From Bacillus sp. MYb209 (GTDB taxonomy: Bacteria; Bacillota; Bacilli; Bacillales; Bacillaceae_G), in the NCBI RefSeq assembly GCF_002975175.1, contig NZ_PCNZ01000001.1, positions 574,063-638,062 of the forward strand: a stretch of DNA of 64,000 nt, given 5' to 3'. Below, in pieces: positions 28,856 to 36,645 of this stretch. Positions within the stretch are counted from its first letter, which is position 1, and each line of letters starts with the position of its first letter. The notes beneath the pieces are model-generated. The model saw only the letters and a list, made by a program, of their open reading frames with translations, searched no databases and was not told where the DNA came from. The translations under genes and the position numbers were made by a program.

Positions 28856-29551
28856 TTATATGCACTTCATAATTAACCACGGATACCACAATACCTCTTC
28901 TACCTCAATTTCCCCATCATCAATTAAATGGATAATCTGCTTTGCATCTTCATAATTATCAACAAGTGATAATTCATTTAATTTCTTACCAAAATCCTCT
29001 TGTAAATTATTATGAATAAAAGAATAAAAATTATTGTTACTAAAACCACATATATCAAATCCTAATATTTCATCGTTCTCAACACAAAACGGCAATGATT
29101 TTTCAAGAAAATCATATATGGAAACTTCAAAATCATTTTCTTCTCGCTCATTCATTAAGAAATCCGTCCGATACTCTTCTGAAAGATACAAACTAATAAT
29201 CTCCAGATTTTCTATTCCCTTTAAATAATTCCGCTTAAAAAATCGCGCATCCTTTAAAGATTTAAAAGTATTCGGCCATGCGAACTTTTTTTCTCGCATT
29301 AATGTATCTAAAAAAGATTGTCCACTTTCATGCTCCTCTGTACTAATCTTTAACCTTACATTTATCATCTGAGCAATAGGGTCATTTTCATTTGAATTAC
29401 ACCAAGGAAAAAACCAATAATCCGGAAATGTAGGTCGAACCCCATTACATATTGTTAAAATCGTTTGTGATAGCCCCTCAATATTGCATTCTTTATAGAT
29501 AAGTTCCCTATCGTAGGAAATTATGAGGTATCCAGCGTTATAAAATTTCAT
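28856..29551 (-). CDS. Uncharacterised 231-residue protein
   Basis: Soluble, acidic protein rich in aromatic residues, starting MKFYNAGYLIISYDRELIYK. No signal peptide, no membrane helix and no motif I recognise. It is AT-rich compared with its neighbours and sits with the small helical gene between prsA and the CvfB-like gene, where B. subtilis has other content, so this two-gene patch looks accessory. The start ATG 29551 lies 7 bases after AGGAGG; the in-frame GTG at 29557 is too close. Confidence 0.65.
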   Translation of the reverse strand: MKFYNAGYLIISYDRELIYKECNIEGLSQTILTICNGVRPTFPDYWFFPWCNSNENDPIAQMINVRLKISTEEHESGQSFLDTLMREKKFAWPNTFKSLKDARFFKRNYLKGIENLEIISLYLSEEYRTDFLMNEREENDFEVSIYDFLEKSLPFCVENDEILGFDICGFSNNNFYSFIHNNLQEDFGKKLNELSLVDNYEDAKQIIHLIDDGEIEVEEVLWYPWLIMKCI

Positions 29552-29686
29552 ATGCACACCTCCTTTCTTTTCAATTAAAAAGTAAACTCAAGCTCTCTTC
29601 CATGTAGATATACCTATCTATACCCTTTAAAATATTCCTCTTCCACTGGTGTTCTTACTCCCACTGTCAATTTTTCCTGAACGCAA

Positions 29687-29733
29687 AAAGAACTACCCCT
29701 CCCCTAATAAACTTAGAGAAAAGATAGTTCTTT
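29687..29733 (-). terminator. Hairpin after the CvfB-like gene
   Basis: AAAGAACTA / TAGTTCTTT, a 9-bp stem with a long loop of 29 bases, just past the stop codon of the minus-strand gene. The long loop makes it a weaker terminator call. Confidence 0.5.
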
Positions 29734-29743
29734 CTAATTCACT

Positions 29744-30598
29744 TTATTTCTTAAAGTAAGTCCAGCCTTCTTCTTGGTAAATCTTTTCTTCTTTCATCAT
29801 TTTACCAAGTGCACGCTTAAATGCAGCTTTACTCATGTTGAAACGTTCTTTAATATCTTCTGGGCTGCTCTTATCCCAAAACGGCATTGCTCCGCCTCGT
29901 TCTTCCATATATTCATAAAGTACTGCAGCATCATCTTCCATTCCTTCTTCTTTACGAGGAAGAAGTGAAATGTTAATTGTACCGTCGTCTTTCACGTCAA
30001 TAATACGACCTGTTATGCGCTCACCAATGCGGACCTGTTCTTTTCTTTCTGTATGGTGTAAGAAAGCACGGAAATGCTCGTCAGTTAGTATGAATGAACC
30101 AACTTGAAGTGAGCGATACACACGTCCATTTACGTTTTTATTACGCATAGATGGCGTTGCATCTACGATAATTTCTTGCATATCACTGTCTCTTGCCGGA
30201 AGAGCAATTAAACGATCACGATTCGTTAATTTTAACGTACAATATAATTCGTCGCCTTCTTCAGGCCAAACTGGCATATAAATTGGAAACTCATCAAGTG
30301 GAATTAGTATATCTTTTGATACACCAATATCAACAAACACACCTAAACTAGGAATAACTTCTACAACCTTTACCCAATTCCAATCATGTGTTGTAATAAT
30401 TGGTTCCTTCATTGTTGCTGAAATACGATTTTGGTGATCAAGGTATAAGAACACATCAATCGTATCGCCTTCTTCAATTTCTCCAGCTAATTCGTTTTTA
30501 TGTAGGAAGATTTCTTCCTCTTCGTTTCCAACCATATATCCGATTTCCGTTTCGCGTAAAACAGTTACCTGTTCAATCGATCCTAATTGCAAATACAT
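29744..30598 (-). CDS. yitL: CvfB/YitL-type S1 RNA-binding protein
   Basis: 284 residues. Consecutive S1-like OB-fold domains (around 5-65, 68-140 and 145-225) followed by a winged-helix domain at the C-terminus (SPEDIKERFNMSKAAFKRALGKMMKEEKIY), the layout of CvfB, an RNA-binding virulence regulator in staphylococci. The yitL assignment is by family and by the adjacent divergent yitK as in B. subtilis. ATG 30598 follows AGAAGGGAATTAAAAAAT. Confidence 0.88.
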   Translation of the reverse strand: MYLQLGSIEQVTVLRETEIGYMVGNEEEEIFLHKNELAGEIEEGDTIDVFLYLDHQNRISATMKEPIITTHDWNWVKVVEVIPSLGVFVDIGVSKDILIPLDEFPIYMPVWPEEGDELYCTLKLTNRDRLIALPARDSDMQEIIVDATPSMRNKNVNGRVYRSLQVGSFILTDEHFRAFLHHTERKEQVRIGERITGRIIDVKDDGTINISLLPRKEEGMEDDAAVLYEYMEERGGAMPFWDKSSPEDIKERFNMSKAAFKRALGKMMKEEKIYQEEGWTYFKK

Positions 30599-30843
30599 AT
30601 TTTTTAATTCCCTTCTATATATATAAAGTTATCTTTTTTATCATTCCAAACAAAAGTTAATTATAACACGATTTTTCCTTTATTTGTCCAACTGCCCAAA
30701 ATTCACTATAATAAAGTGAGGTTTCATTAATATGTACATAAAACCCTTAAGTCTTAATACGTTTTCCGCTATACTTTAATATGGACAGTACATATCTTGG
30801 CTTAGACGTAAAAAGATATTAAATTTATTTGGAGGTGCTAACT

Positions 30844-31335
30844 ATGGCAAAAGACAGTTCTTTTGACATCGTTTCGAAAGTAGAATTACCTGAAGTAACA
30901 AACGCAATTAACATCGCATTAAAGGAAATCCAAAACCGATATGACTTTAAAGGTAGTAAAAGTGATATTAAATTAGAAAAAGAAGTACTTGTTTTAACTT
31001 CTGATGACGAGTTCAAATTAGACCAAGTAAAAGACGTTCTAATTTCTAAGCTTGTAAAACGTAACGTTCCAATTAAAAACTTGGACTACGGAAAAGTTGA
31101 AGCTGCATCTGGTAACACTGTTCGCCAACGTGCAACTCTGCAACAAGGTATCGATAAAGATAACGCGAAAAAAATCAACAACATCATTAAAGAAATGAAA
31201 TTAAAAGTGAAAACACAAGTACAAGATGACCAAGTACGTGTAACAGCGAAAAGCCGTGATGACTTACAAGCAGTAATCGCAGCAGTTCGCAGTGTGGACT
31301 TACCAATCGACGTACAGTTCATTAACTACCGCTAA
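30844..31335 (+). CDS. yitK: YajQ family nucleotide-binding protein (YitK)
   Basis: 163 residues, the family length. It begins [20 protein letters not shown] and ends [12 protein letters not shown], both hallmarks of YajQ. Members bind nucleotides, in some bacteria cyclic di-GMP; the role in Bacillus is not settled. The start is ATG 30844 after GGAGGTGCTAACT. Divergent from yitL across 245 bases that must hold both promoters, closed by a strong terminator. Confidence 0.92.
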   Translation: MAKDSSFDIVSKVELPEVTNAINIALKEIQNRYDFKGSKSDIKLEKEVLVLTSDDEFKLDQVKDVLISKLVKRNVPIKNLDYGKVEAASGNTVRQRATLQQGIDKDNAKKINNIIKEMKLKVKTQVQDDQVRVTAKSRDDLQAVIAAVRSVDLPIDVQFINYR

Positions 31336-31339
31336 AAAG

Positions 31340-31365
31340 AAACCTCCTCTATTCAGAGGAGGTTT
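31340..31365 (+). terminator. Terminator after yitK
   Basis: An 11-bp stem AAACCTCCTCT / AGAGGAGGTTT with a 4-base loop, 4 bases past the stop codon. Confidence 0.88.
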
Positions 31366-31407
31366 TCTACTTATTAAGAGATGCAATATTCTAGGCTGTA
31401 CACATTT

Positions 31408-31635
31408 CTAAGAGCAGCACCATATTGCTTTATCAAATGATTTTTCTGGAATATATACTTTATCATTCTCAATTTTGTATTTGATATTGTTTTTCTTTAG
31501 AATCTTTGTATCAACAGAATGAACACTATCGCCTCACCGAACAAATTCCCTATCGTCACCGTTGTCCCAAAAATGCAAACTTACGAATACGATAAGAATA
31601 CATAAACATAGAGCGAACAACTTCTTTCTCCTCAA
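31408..31635 (-). pseudogene. Small secreted/membrane protein gene with an internal TGA stop
   Basis: A 76-codon frame from TTG 31635 (after AGGTGAG) to TAG 31408 reads MRRKKLFALCLCILIVFVSL, a signal peptide or membrane anchor, then HFWDNGDDREFVR, a TGA at codon 34 (31536-31534), and continues GDSVHSVDTKILKKNNIKYK and on to the end. Sense on both sides of the stop, in the same frame, suggests a once intact gene of about 75 residues broken by one nonsense mutation. Family unknown. Confidence 0.6.
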
Positions 31636-31686
31636 ACATCTCACCTCATCATAAACTATCAATTGATTACCAAAAGAGAGAAGCCC

Positions 31687-32982
31687 TCATTTCCGTTTCT
31701 TTTTAACCGCAATTAAAAAAGCAATAAATAATACGTTCACACCGACTATTAAGGAGATAAATAACCAATTTATACCTGTTTCTTCGCTAACTTTATACAC
31801 ATTCGACTCTTCACGCTTTAAAACGAGATAAAACTGCCCGTTTTCTTCTCTTATAATTTCGTCTTCTAACAATCCTCTTAACTCTTGTTTTTCACCAATT
31901 GCACTTACAGGTAAGGAAACCTTTTGCGTTTTTTTCGTATTATTAATCGCTACTAGTGTTACTTCATCTTTATACTTTCGTTTTAATATACTCATTCCAT
32001 CTTTATCATATAGAAGTTCAAACGTACCACGTCGTAAAGATGGTCTCGTTTGTCTAAGTTCACCTAGCTTCGTTATGTGCTGGATAAACTTTTCATCAGA
32101 TTTGAAATCCATTAATCGTCTATTATCTGGAGCATCTCCCCCATCTAATGCGATTTCAGTTCCATAATAAAAATTCGGTATCCCCGGGGATGTTAATAAG
32201 TAAGTGATCGCTAGTTTTAAACGAGACGGCGGGTAATACATATTTTCTTTTGCAATACGCGCAAATCGCTTTGTTTCTTGATTATCTAAAAACGTAGCGA
32301 ATTCCTCTTCTTTTCCGCTCACATCATATAAAGATTTCACAGACATATCTGCTTTTGAAAATGACTCTACTATTTTTTTATAGTACTCATTATCTTCCTT
32401 TGTCATAATGCGAAAATCTTTCTTTACCTTCTGCAAATCCTTTTGCACTTCATCCCAAAAAGTACGCGGCTTTTTTTCACTATGTATCACATAACTTCCG
32501 TCTAAATCGACTTCTTTTATCCACCATTTCATCGAGTCTATTAATTGTTGTTCATTTTCTTCATACGGAAATTGAAAGACAACTTTCATTCCTTTTTTGT
32601 GAGCCTCATTTACAAGTTCTTTCACATCATTTTCTGTTCCGAAATGTTCATTTACTTTTTGAAAGTTTCGAACGCCTAATCCATCATACTTTTCACTTTC
32701 AAAAAGCGGCGAAAGCATAATAGTAGTAAATCCCATTTCTTTTATGTAGTCCAATCTTTTTATAATCCCACGTATATTTCCGCCCTGATACCCTTCTAAA
32801 TTACCAACGTCTAACTGTTTGTCATTTTTCGGTTCTCCGTTATTAAAGCGATCAATCATAATGGAATATATAACTTCATCTCGCCATTCCCTTTTTTCTT
32901 CCGCAAAAGTATGTACTGGTACAAACAAAATAACAGCTAAACAAAAACAAATGAATAGTTCCTTAGTCCATATTTTTTTCAC
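31687..32982 (-). CDS. Membrane-anchored alpha-amylase-like protein, probably inactive
   Basis: 431 residues: signal peptide (to about FA-27), an amylase-type (GH13) barrel, a small beta domain and a C-terminal membrane helix (GINWLFISLIVGVNVLFIAF) with a KKKRK tail. The fold is supported by DEVIYSIMIDRFNNG, SPLFES and SPGIPNFYYGTEI. Catalytic regions are degraded: region I reads GMKVVFQFPYE instead of D-x-x-x-N-H, region II VDLDGSYVIHS lacks the R-x-D nucleophile, region IV reads FLDNQET instead of NHD. It may bind glucan or have another role outside the cell. The start GTG 32982 is 6 bases after GGGGG. Confidence 0.8.
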   Translation of the reverse strand: MKKIWTKELFICFCLAVILFVPVHTFAEEKREWRDEVIYSIMIDRFNNGEPKNDKQLDVGNLEGYQGGNIRGIIKRLDYIKEMGFTTIMLSPLFESEKYDGLGVRNFQKVNEHFGTENDVKELVNEAHKKGMKVVFQFPYEENEQQLIDSMKWWIKEVDLDGSYVIHSEKKPRTFWDEVQKDLQKVKKDFRIMTKEDNEYYKKIVESFSKADMSVKSLYDVSGKEEEFATFLDNQETKRFARIAKENMYYPPSRLKLAITYLLTSPGIPNFYYGTEIALDGGDAPDNRRLMDFKSDEKFIQHITKLGELRQTRPSLRRGTFELLYDKDGMSILKRKYKDEVTLVAINNTKKTQKVSLPVSAIGEKQELRGLLEDEIIREENGQFYLVLKREESNVYKVSEETGINWLFISLIVGVNVLFIAFLIAVKKKRK

Positions 32983-33072
32983 ACGCATCCCCCAAACTTC
33001 CAATTGTAAGAATATTATACCAATTTTCAGAACAAATCGCATACGTTGATTTTATTCCTCCAAAATACATCA

Positions 33073-33089
33073 TGTTAGGTTTTCTAACA
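33073..33089. promoter_or_regulatory. TnrA/GlnR box 1 upstream of amtB
   Basis: TGTTAGGTTTTCTAACA fits the TnrA/GlnR consensus TGTNA-N7-TNACA perfectly. These regulators of nitrogen metabolism activate (TnrA) or repress (GlnR) ammonium transport genes. The site is upstream of the likely -10 (TATGAT at 33141). Confidence 0.85.
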
Positions 33090-33165
33090 TAAACTAAAAA
33101 GTTTTCTGAATTTTTAGTTGATTTTTCTTTTTATTTCGAATATGATATAAAACATAACAATTCGA

Positions 33166-33182
33166 TGTTATTTTTCCTAACA
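33166..33182. promoter_or_regulatory. TnrA/GlnR box 2 before the amtB ribosome site
   Basis: TGTTATTTTTCCTAACA is a second perfect TGTNA-N7-TNACA site, 5 bases before the AGGAGG ribosome site. Placed downstream of the expected promoter, it could act as a repression site. Confidence 0.82.
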
Positions 33183-33199
33183 TCATAGGAGGAGAGAGA

Positions 33200-34432
33200 A
33201 TGAATACGGGAGATACAGTTTTTATTTTTGTAACAACAGTAATGGTCATGTTGATGACACCAGGATTGGCACTTTTTTATGGAGGTATGGTTCGCAGTAA
33301 AAACGTACTCAGCACAACAATGCATAGTTATAGCGCAATGGCTATCGTTTCGATTCAATGGATTGTTATCGGTTATTCTTTATCATTCGGACCAGATTGG
33401 CACGGACTTATCGGCAATCTCGATTGGTTCGGTCTAAACGGAGTTACCTACGCACCAAACCCAGACTACTCATCTACTATTCCTCACAATTTATTTATGA
33501 TGTTCCAACTCATGTTCGCTATTTTAACTCCCGCTTTAATTTCAGGTGCATTCGCCGAAAGAATGCGATTTTCTGCCTTTCTTATTTTTATCCTTCTTTG
33601 GACAACAATCGTTTACAATCCTGTCGCTCATTGGGTATGGGGCGTTGGCGGATGGCTGAGAGAACTTGGCGCGTTAGACTTCGCTGGCGGTAATGTCGTT
33701 CATATCACATCTGGCGTTGCTGGTCTTGTATTAGCTATTTTCCTTGGAAAACGAAAAAACATAAGCGGTACCTCCCCTCATCATTTACCATTTACAATGT
33801 TAGGCGCAGGCTTACTCTGGTTCGGCTGGTTCGGTTTTAACGTCGGTAGTGCATTATCTTTAAATGACGTAGCTTTAACTGCATTTATTAATACAAATAT
33901 AGCTGCTGCTGCTTCAGCTCTAACTTGGATGCTTTCTGAATGGTTCTTCCAATCAAAGCCAACTGCGATGGGAGCTGCTTGCGGGGTTGTTTCTGGTTTA
34001 GTCGCCATTACGCCAGCTTGCGGATTCGTTACACCTTTCTCCGCTCTTCTTATCGGAGCAATCGGCGGTATATTATGCTTCGGCGCTGTCTTCTTCTTAA
34101 AAACGAAATTCGGATACGACGATACACTCGATGCCTTTGGATGCCACGGCATCGGAGGAACTTGGGGCGGTATCGCAACCGGACTTTTCGCAACAACTTC
34201 TATAAATAGCGATGGTGCTAACGGATTATTTTACGGAAACGCCACTCTCCTTTTCAAACAACTTGTAGCAATCGGCGCAACATATGCATTCACGATCATA
34301 ATGACGTACGCCATTATTAAAGCCATTAACTTCTTCCTCCCTGTTCGCGTCGATGAGCACGAAGAACAAATGGGGCTTGATATTTCGATGCATGGGGAGA
34401 AAGCTTATGAGTATACAGAACGAGTAAATTAA
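33200..34432 (+). CDS. amtB: Ammonium transporter AmtB/NrgA
   Basis: 410 residues with eleven hydrophobic segments. It conducts ammonium into the cell when nitrogen is scarce. The pore histidines are present in NVVHITSGVAG and DAFGCHGIGGTWGG, and the signature GGMVRSKNVLSTTMHS lies near the start. ATG 33200 follows AGGAGGAGAGAGA. Unlike B. subtilis nrgAB, no glnK-type PII gene follows; a terminator closes the unit, so the PII partner must be elsewhere. Confidence 0.95.
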   Translation: MNTGDTVFIFVTTVMVMLMTPGLALFYGGMVRSKNVLSTTMHSYSAMAIVSIQWIVIGYSLSFGPDWHGLIGNLDWFGLNGVTYAPNPDYSSTIPHNLFMMFQLMFAILTPALISGAFAERMRFSAFLIFILLWTTIVYNPVAHWVWGVGGWLRELGALDFAGGNVVHITSGVAGLVLAIFLGKRKNISGTSPHHLPFTMLGAGLLWFGWFGFNVGSALSLNDVALTAFINTNIAAAASALTWMLSEWFFQSKPTAMGAACGVVSGLVAITPACGFVTPFSALLIGAIGGILCFGAVFFLKTKFGYDDTLDAFGCHGIGGTWGGIATGLFATTSINSDGANGLFYGNATLLFKQLVAIGATYAFTIIMTYAIIKAINFFLPVRVDEHEEQMGLDISMHGEKAYEYTERVN

Positions 34433-34436
34433 ACAA

Positions 34437-34465
34437 AAAAGACGACCGAAAATCAGTCGTCTTTT
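34437..34465. terminator. Terminator between amtB and katA
   Basis: A 10-bp stem AAAAGACGAC / GTCGTCTTTT with a 9-base loop, between convergent genes. Confidence 0.85.
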
Positions 34466-34470
34466 CCTAT

Positions 34471-35937
34471 TTATTTTGGAGCATTCCCTACATACTGCGA
34501 AATATCAACATTTAACGCCCCAGCTAAACGCATTCCGTAGTCATGATTTGCACGGAAGAAGTTACAAATAGCAAGTAATTTCGTGCGTTCATTTACATCT
34601 CTTAAGTCATTTGTTAAGTTCGCAATTAAGTTGTCTTGCTCTTCTTTAGAGAATGAACGGTAACGCTCACCCGCTTGTTTGAAGTCATTTGGCTTCTCAA
34701 TTTTTTCACGAGATACGTAGCCTTCTACTTTCATAGTTGAATCGCGGTAAGTTGGGTCTTCAACTGGATTTTCAGTATGACGGCTCGGTTCGTAGTTTAC
34801 TGTAGATGGGTTTTGATCCACTTGCATCGCACCATCACGTTGTTGGTTACGAACAGCAGCGTATGGGCAATTTACAGGAATTTGCAAATAGTTAGCACCA
34901 AGGCGGTAACGCTGTGTATCTGGGTAAGAGAATAAGCGCCCTTGTAATAATTTATCTTCAGATGCTTCAATACCATTTATAGTTGCACTTGGCGTGAACG
35001 CCGCTTGTTCTACTTCCGCGAAGAAGTTTTTCGGGTTACGATTTAACGTCATTGTCCCTACTTCTATTAATGGGAAGCGATCTTCTGGCCAAACTTTCGT
35101 TGGATCTAATGGATCGAAATCTAAAGAATCCGTTTCATCTAGTTGCATTACTTGTACGTGTAAATCCCATTTCGGATGGTTTCCTTTTTCGATTGCATCG
35201 AATAAGTCACGAGTTGCATGATTGAAGTCTTTACCTTGTACTTGCTCCACTTCTTTCGCACTTAAATTACGTACGCCTTGCTGTGGTTTCCAGTGGTATT
35301 TAATGTAAACAATTTTACCTTCTGCATTAATCCATTTAAATGAATGGACACCGAAACCTTCCATTTCGCGATAATTTGCCGGTGTACCGTAATCAGAAAA
35401 TACCCATGTCATCATATGTGTAGATTCTGGAGTTAACGTCATGAAATCCCAGTAACGATCTGGTGTTTGAACATTTGTATCAGGTGCTGGTTTTAAAGAA
35501 TGCACCATGTCTGGGAATTTAATTGCGTCACGAATGAAGAAAACAGGTAAATGGTTACCTACGATATCGTAGTTTCCTTCTTCTGTATAAAATTTAACAG
35601 CGAACCCGCGCGGATCACGAGCTGTCTCTGGAGAACCTTGACCATGAATAACCGTTGAAAAACGAACGAATACAGGTGTTTCCGTTCCTTCATTTTGTAA
35701 AAACGCTGCTTTCGTATATTGCTTCATGCTGTTTTTCGTTACGAATACACCGTGAGCACCTGCACCACGTGCATGCACAACACGCTCTGGAATACGTTCA
35801 CGATCAAAGTGAGCAAGTTTTTCTACTAAATGATAGTCTTCTAACAATACCGGTCCACGGCGACCAGCTGTACGAGAGTTTTGGTTATCTCCAACTGGAG
35901 CGCCTTGGTTTGTTGTTAAGCGATTCTTTGGATTCAT
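34471..35937 (-). CDS. katA: Vegetative heme catalase KatA
   Basis: 488 residues, small-subunit monofunctional catalase that breaks down hydrogen peroxide in the cytoplasm. The distal His is in VVHARGAGAHG, Asn in DIVGNHLPVFFIRD, and the proximal heme Tyr in LFSYPDTQRYRLG. The start is ATG 35937 (9 bases after GAGGAGG); an in-frame TTG at 35940 is also possible. A PerR-type box lies about 45 bases upstream. The broken hemH gene is directly upstream. Confidence 0.96.
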   Translation of the reverse strand: MNPKNRLTTNQGAPVGDNQNSRTAGRRGPVLLEDYHLVEKLAHFDRERIPERVVHARGAGAHGVFVTKNSMKQYTKAAFLQNEGTETPVFVRFSTVIHGQGSPETARDPRGFAVKFYTEEGNYDIVGNHLPVFFIRDAIKFPDMVHSLKPAPDTNVQTPDRYWDFMTLTPESTHMMTWVFSDYGTPANYREMEGFGVHSFKWINAEGKIVYIKYHWKPQQGVRNLSAKEVEQVQGKDFNHATRDLFDAIEKGNHPKWDLHVQVMQLDETDSLDFDPLDPTKVWPEDRFPLIEVGTMTLNRNPKNFFAEVEQAAFTPSATINGIEASEDKLLQGRLFSYPDTQRYRLGANYLQIPVNCPYAAVRNQQRDGAMQVDQNPSTVNYEPSRHTENPVEDPTYRDSTMKVEGYVSREKIEKPNDFKQAGERYRSFSKEEQDNLIANLTNDLRDVNERTKLLAICNFFRANHDYGMRLAGALNVDISQYVGNAPK

Positions 35938-35979
35938 CAAGGGGATCCTCCTCTTTCTTTCGTAGTAATTATTATTTAT

Positions 35980-35994
35980 TTAAAATTATTATAA
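35980..35994 (-). promoter_or_regulatory. PerR box of katA
   Basis: Minus-strand TTATAATAATTTTAA matches the PerR consensus TTATAATNATTATAA at all but one position. PerR represses katA until peroxide oxidises it. The box lies at the very end of the hemH pseudogene. Confidence 0.75.
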
Positions 35995-35995
35995 A

Positions 35996-36438
35996 CTAAT
36001 TATTATTCAAAAATAAATCCTTGTCAACTATTTCCTTCATTTTTTTGGAAACAATTTCAGCTAAACAATCAATAAATACAGATTTTGAATTGGGCATATT
36101 TAGTCTACAATATGCGGTATTTAATTCATCAGTTACAACTTTACATTCATAATCGTTGTCATATAAAACTTCTAAATGGGGCAATGTGCTTTAAACCTAA
36201 GTAACAAACAAATTCATACTCTGTAAACATTTTATTCATTGAATCTGTTAATTTATGCGCCTGCTCTTTCGTTATTTTCGCAATTGATGAAATTCCACCA
36301 ATTGCTTTATACCGTCCGATTAAATCTTGGAGCGCTTCTTCAGACGCCTTACGCCCGTGACGAATGTGAGTATACATCCTCTAATAACTCTGGCGTTCCA
36401 TACGCCATCACAAGCAAACCTATTTTCTTCTTCGTCAT
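35996..36438 (-). pseudogene. hemH: Ferrochelatase (hemH) pseudogene with internal deletion
   Basis: Three pieces of HemH are readable in different frames. The start is [22 protein letters not shown] (ATG 36438). After a frameshift near codon 23 comes [20 protein letters not shown] to [10 protein letters not shown]. Directly after, in another frame, comes the C-terminal part [16 protein letters not shown] to the stop at 35996. About 170 middle residues, including the catalytic core, are missing compared with the roughly 310-residue enzyme. The junction lies in CCCATTTAGAAG. No functional ferrochelatase can be made from this locus. Confidence 0.85.
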
Positions 36439-36463
36439 CTATATAACATCTCAATTCTGGAAA

Positions 36464-36478
36464 TGAGAATCTTTTTCA
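36464..36478. promoter_or_regulatory. Possible Fur-type box upstream of hemH remnant
   Basis: TGAGAATCTTTTTCA agrees with the Fur/PerR-family 7-1-7 pattern TGATAATNATTATCA at 12 of 15 positions, 26 bases before the hemH start. Weak call. The rest of the 36439-36606 gap is AT-rich with no gene seen. Confidence 0.35.
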
Positions 36479-36606
36479 AGAACATTCGTTTCCAATTATA
36501 ACAAGTAATAATGAGTTCGTCAAAATAATAATTCTAAATAAACATTATTTATAATATGATTTTTAATTTAATTTAACAATTCCTTTAATATTAATTACCA
36601 TCATAG

Positions 36607-36643
36607 GAAAAGCGGCTCACACCAATCTGTAAGCCGCCCTTTT
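36607..36643 (-). terminator. Terminator of the asparagine synthetase gene
   Basis: On the minus strand AAAAGGGCGGCT / AGCCGCTTTT pair around a 14-base loop with a two-base bulge, ahead of a T-rich tail just after the stop codon. Confidence 0.7.
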
Positions 36644-36645
36644 CC

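Noticed and set aside
31369-31686. Simple empty intergenic region
   Set aside because: On closer reading it holds the broken small gene reported as a pseudogene.
36486-36606. PerR/Fur-like palindrome ATTATTTATAATAT
   Set aside because: Does not keep the 7-1-7 spacing; such AT palindromes are expected by chance here.
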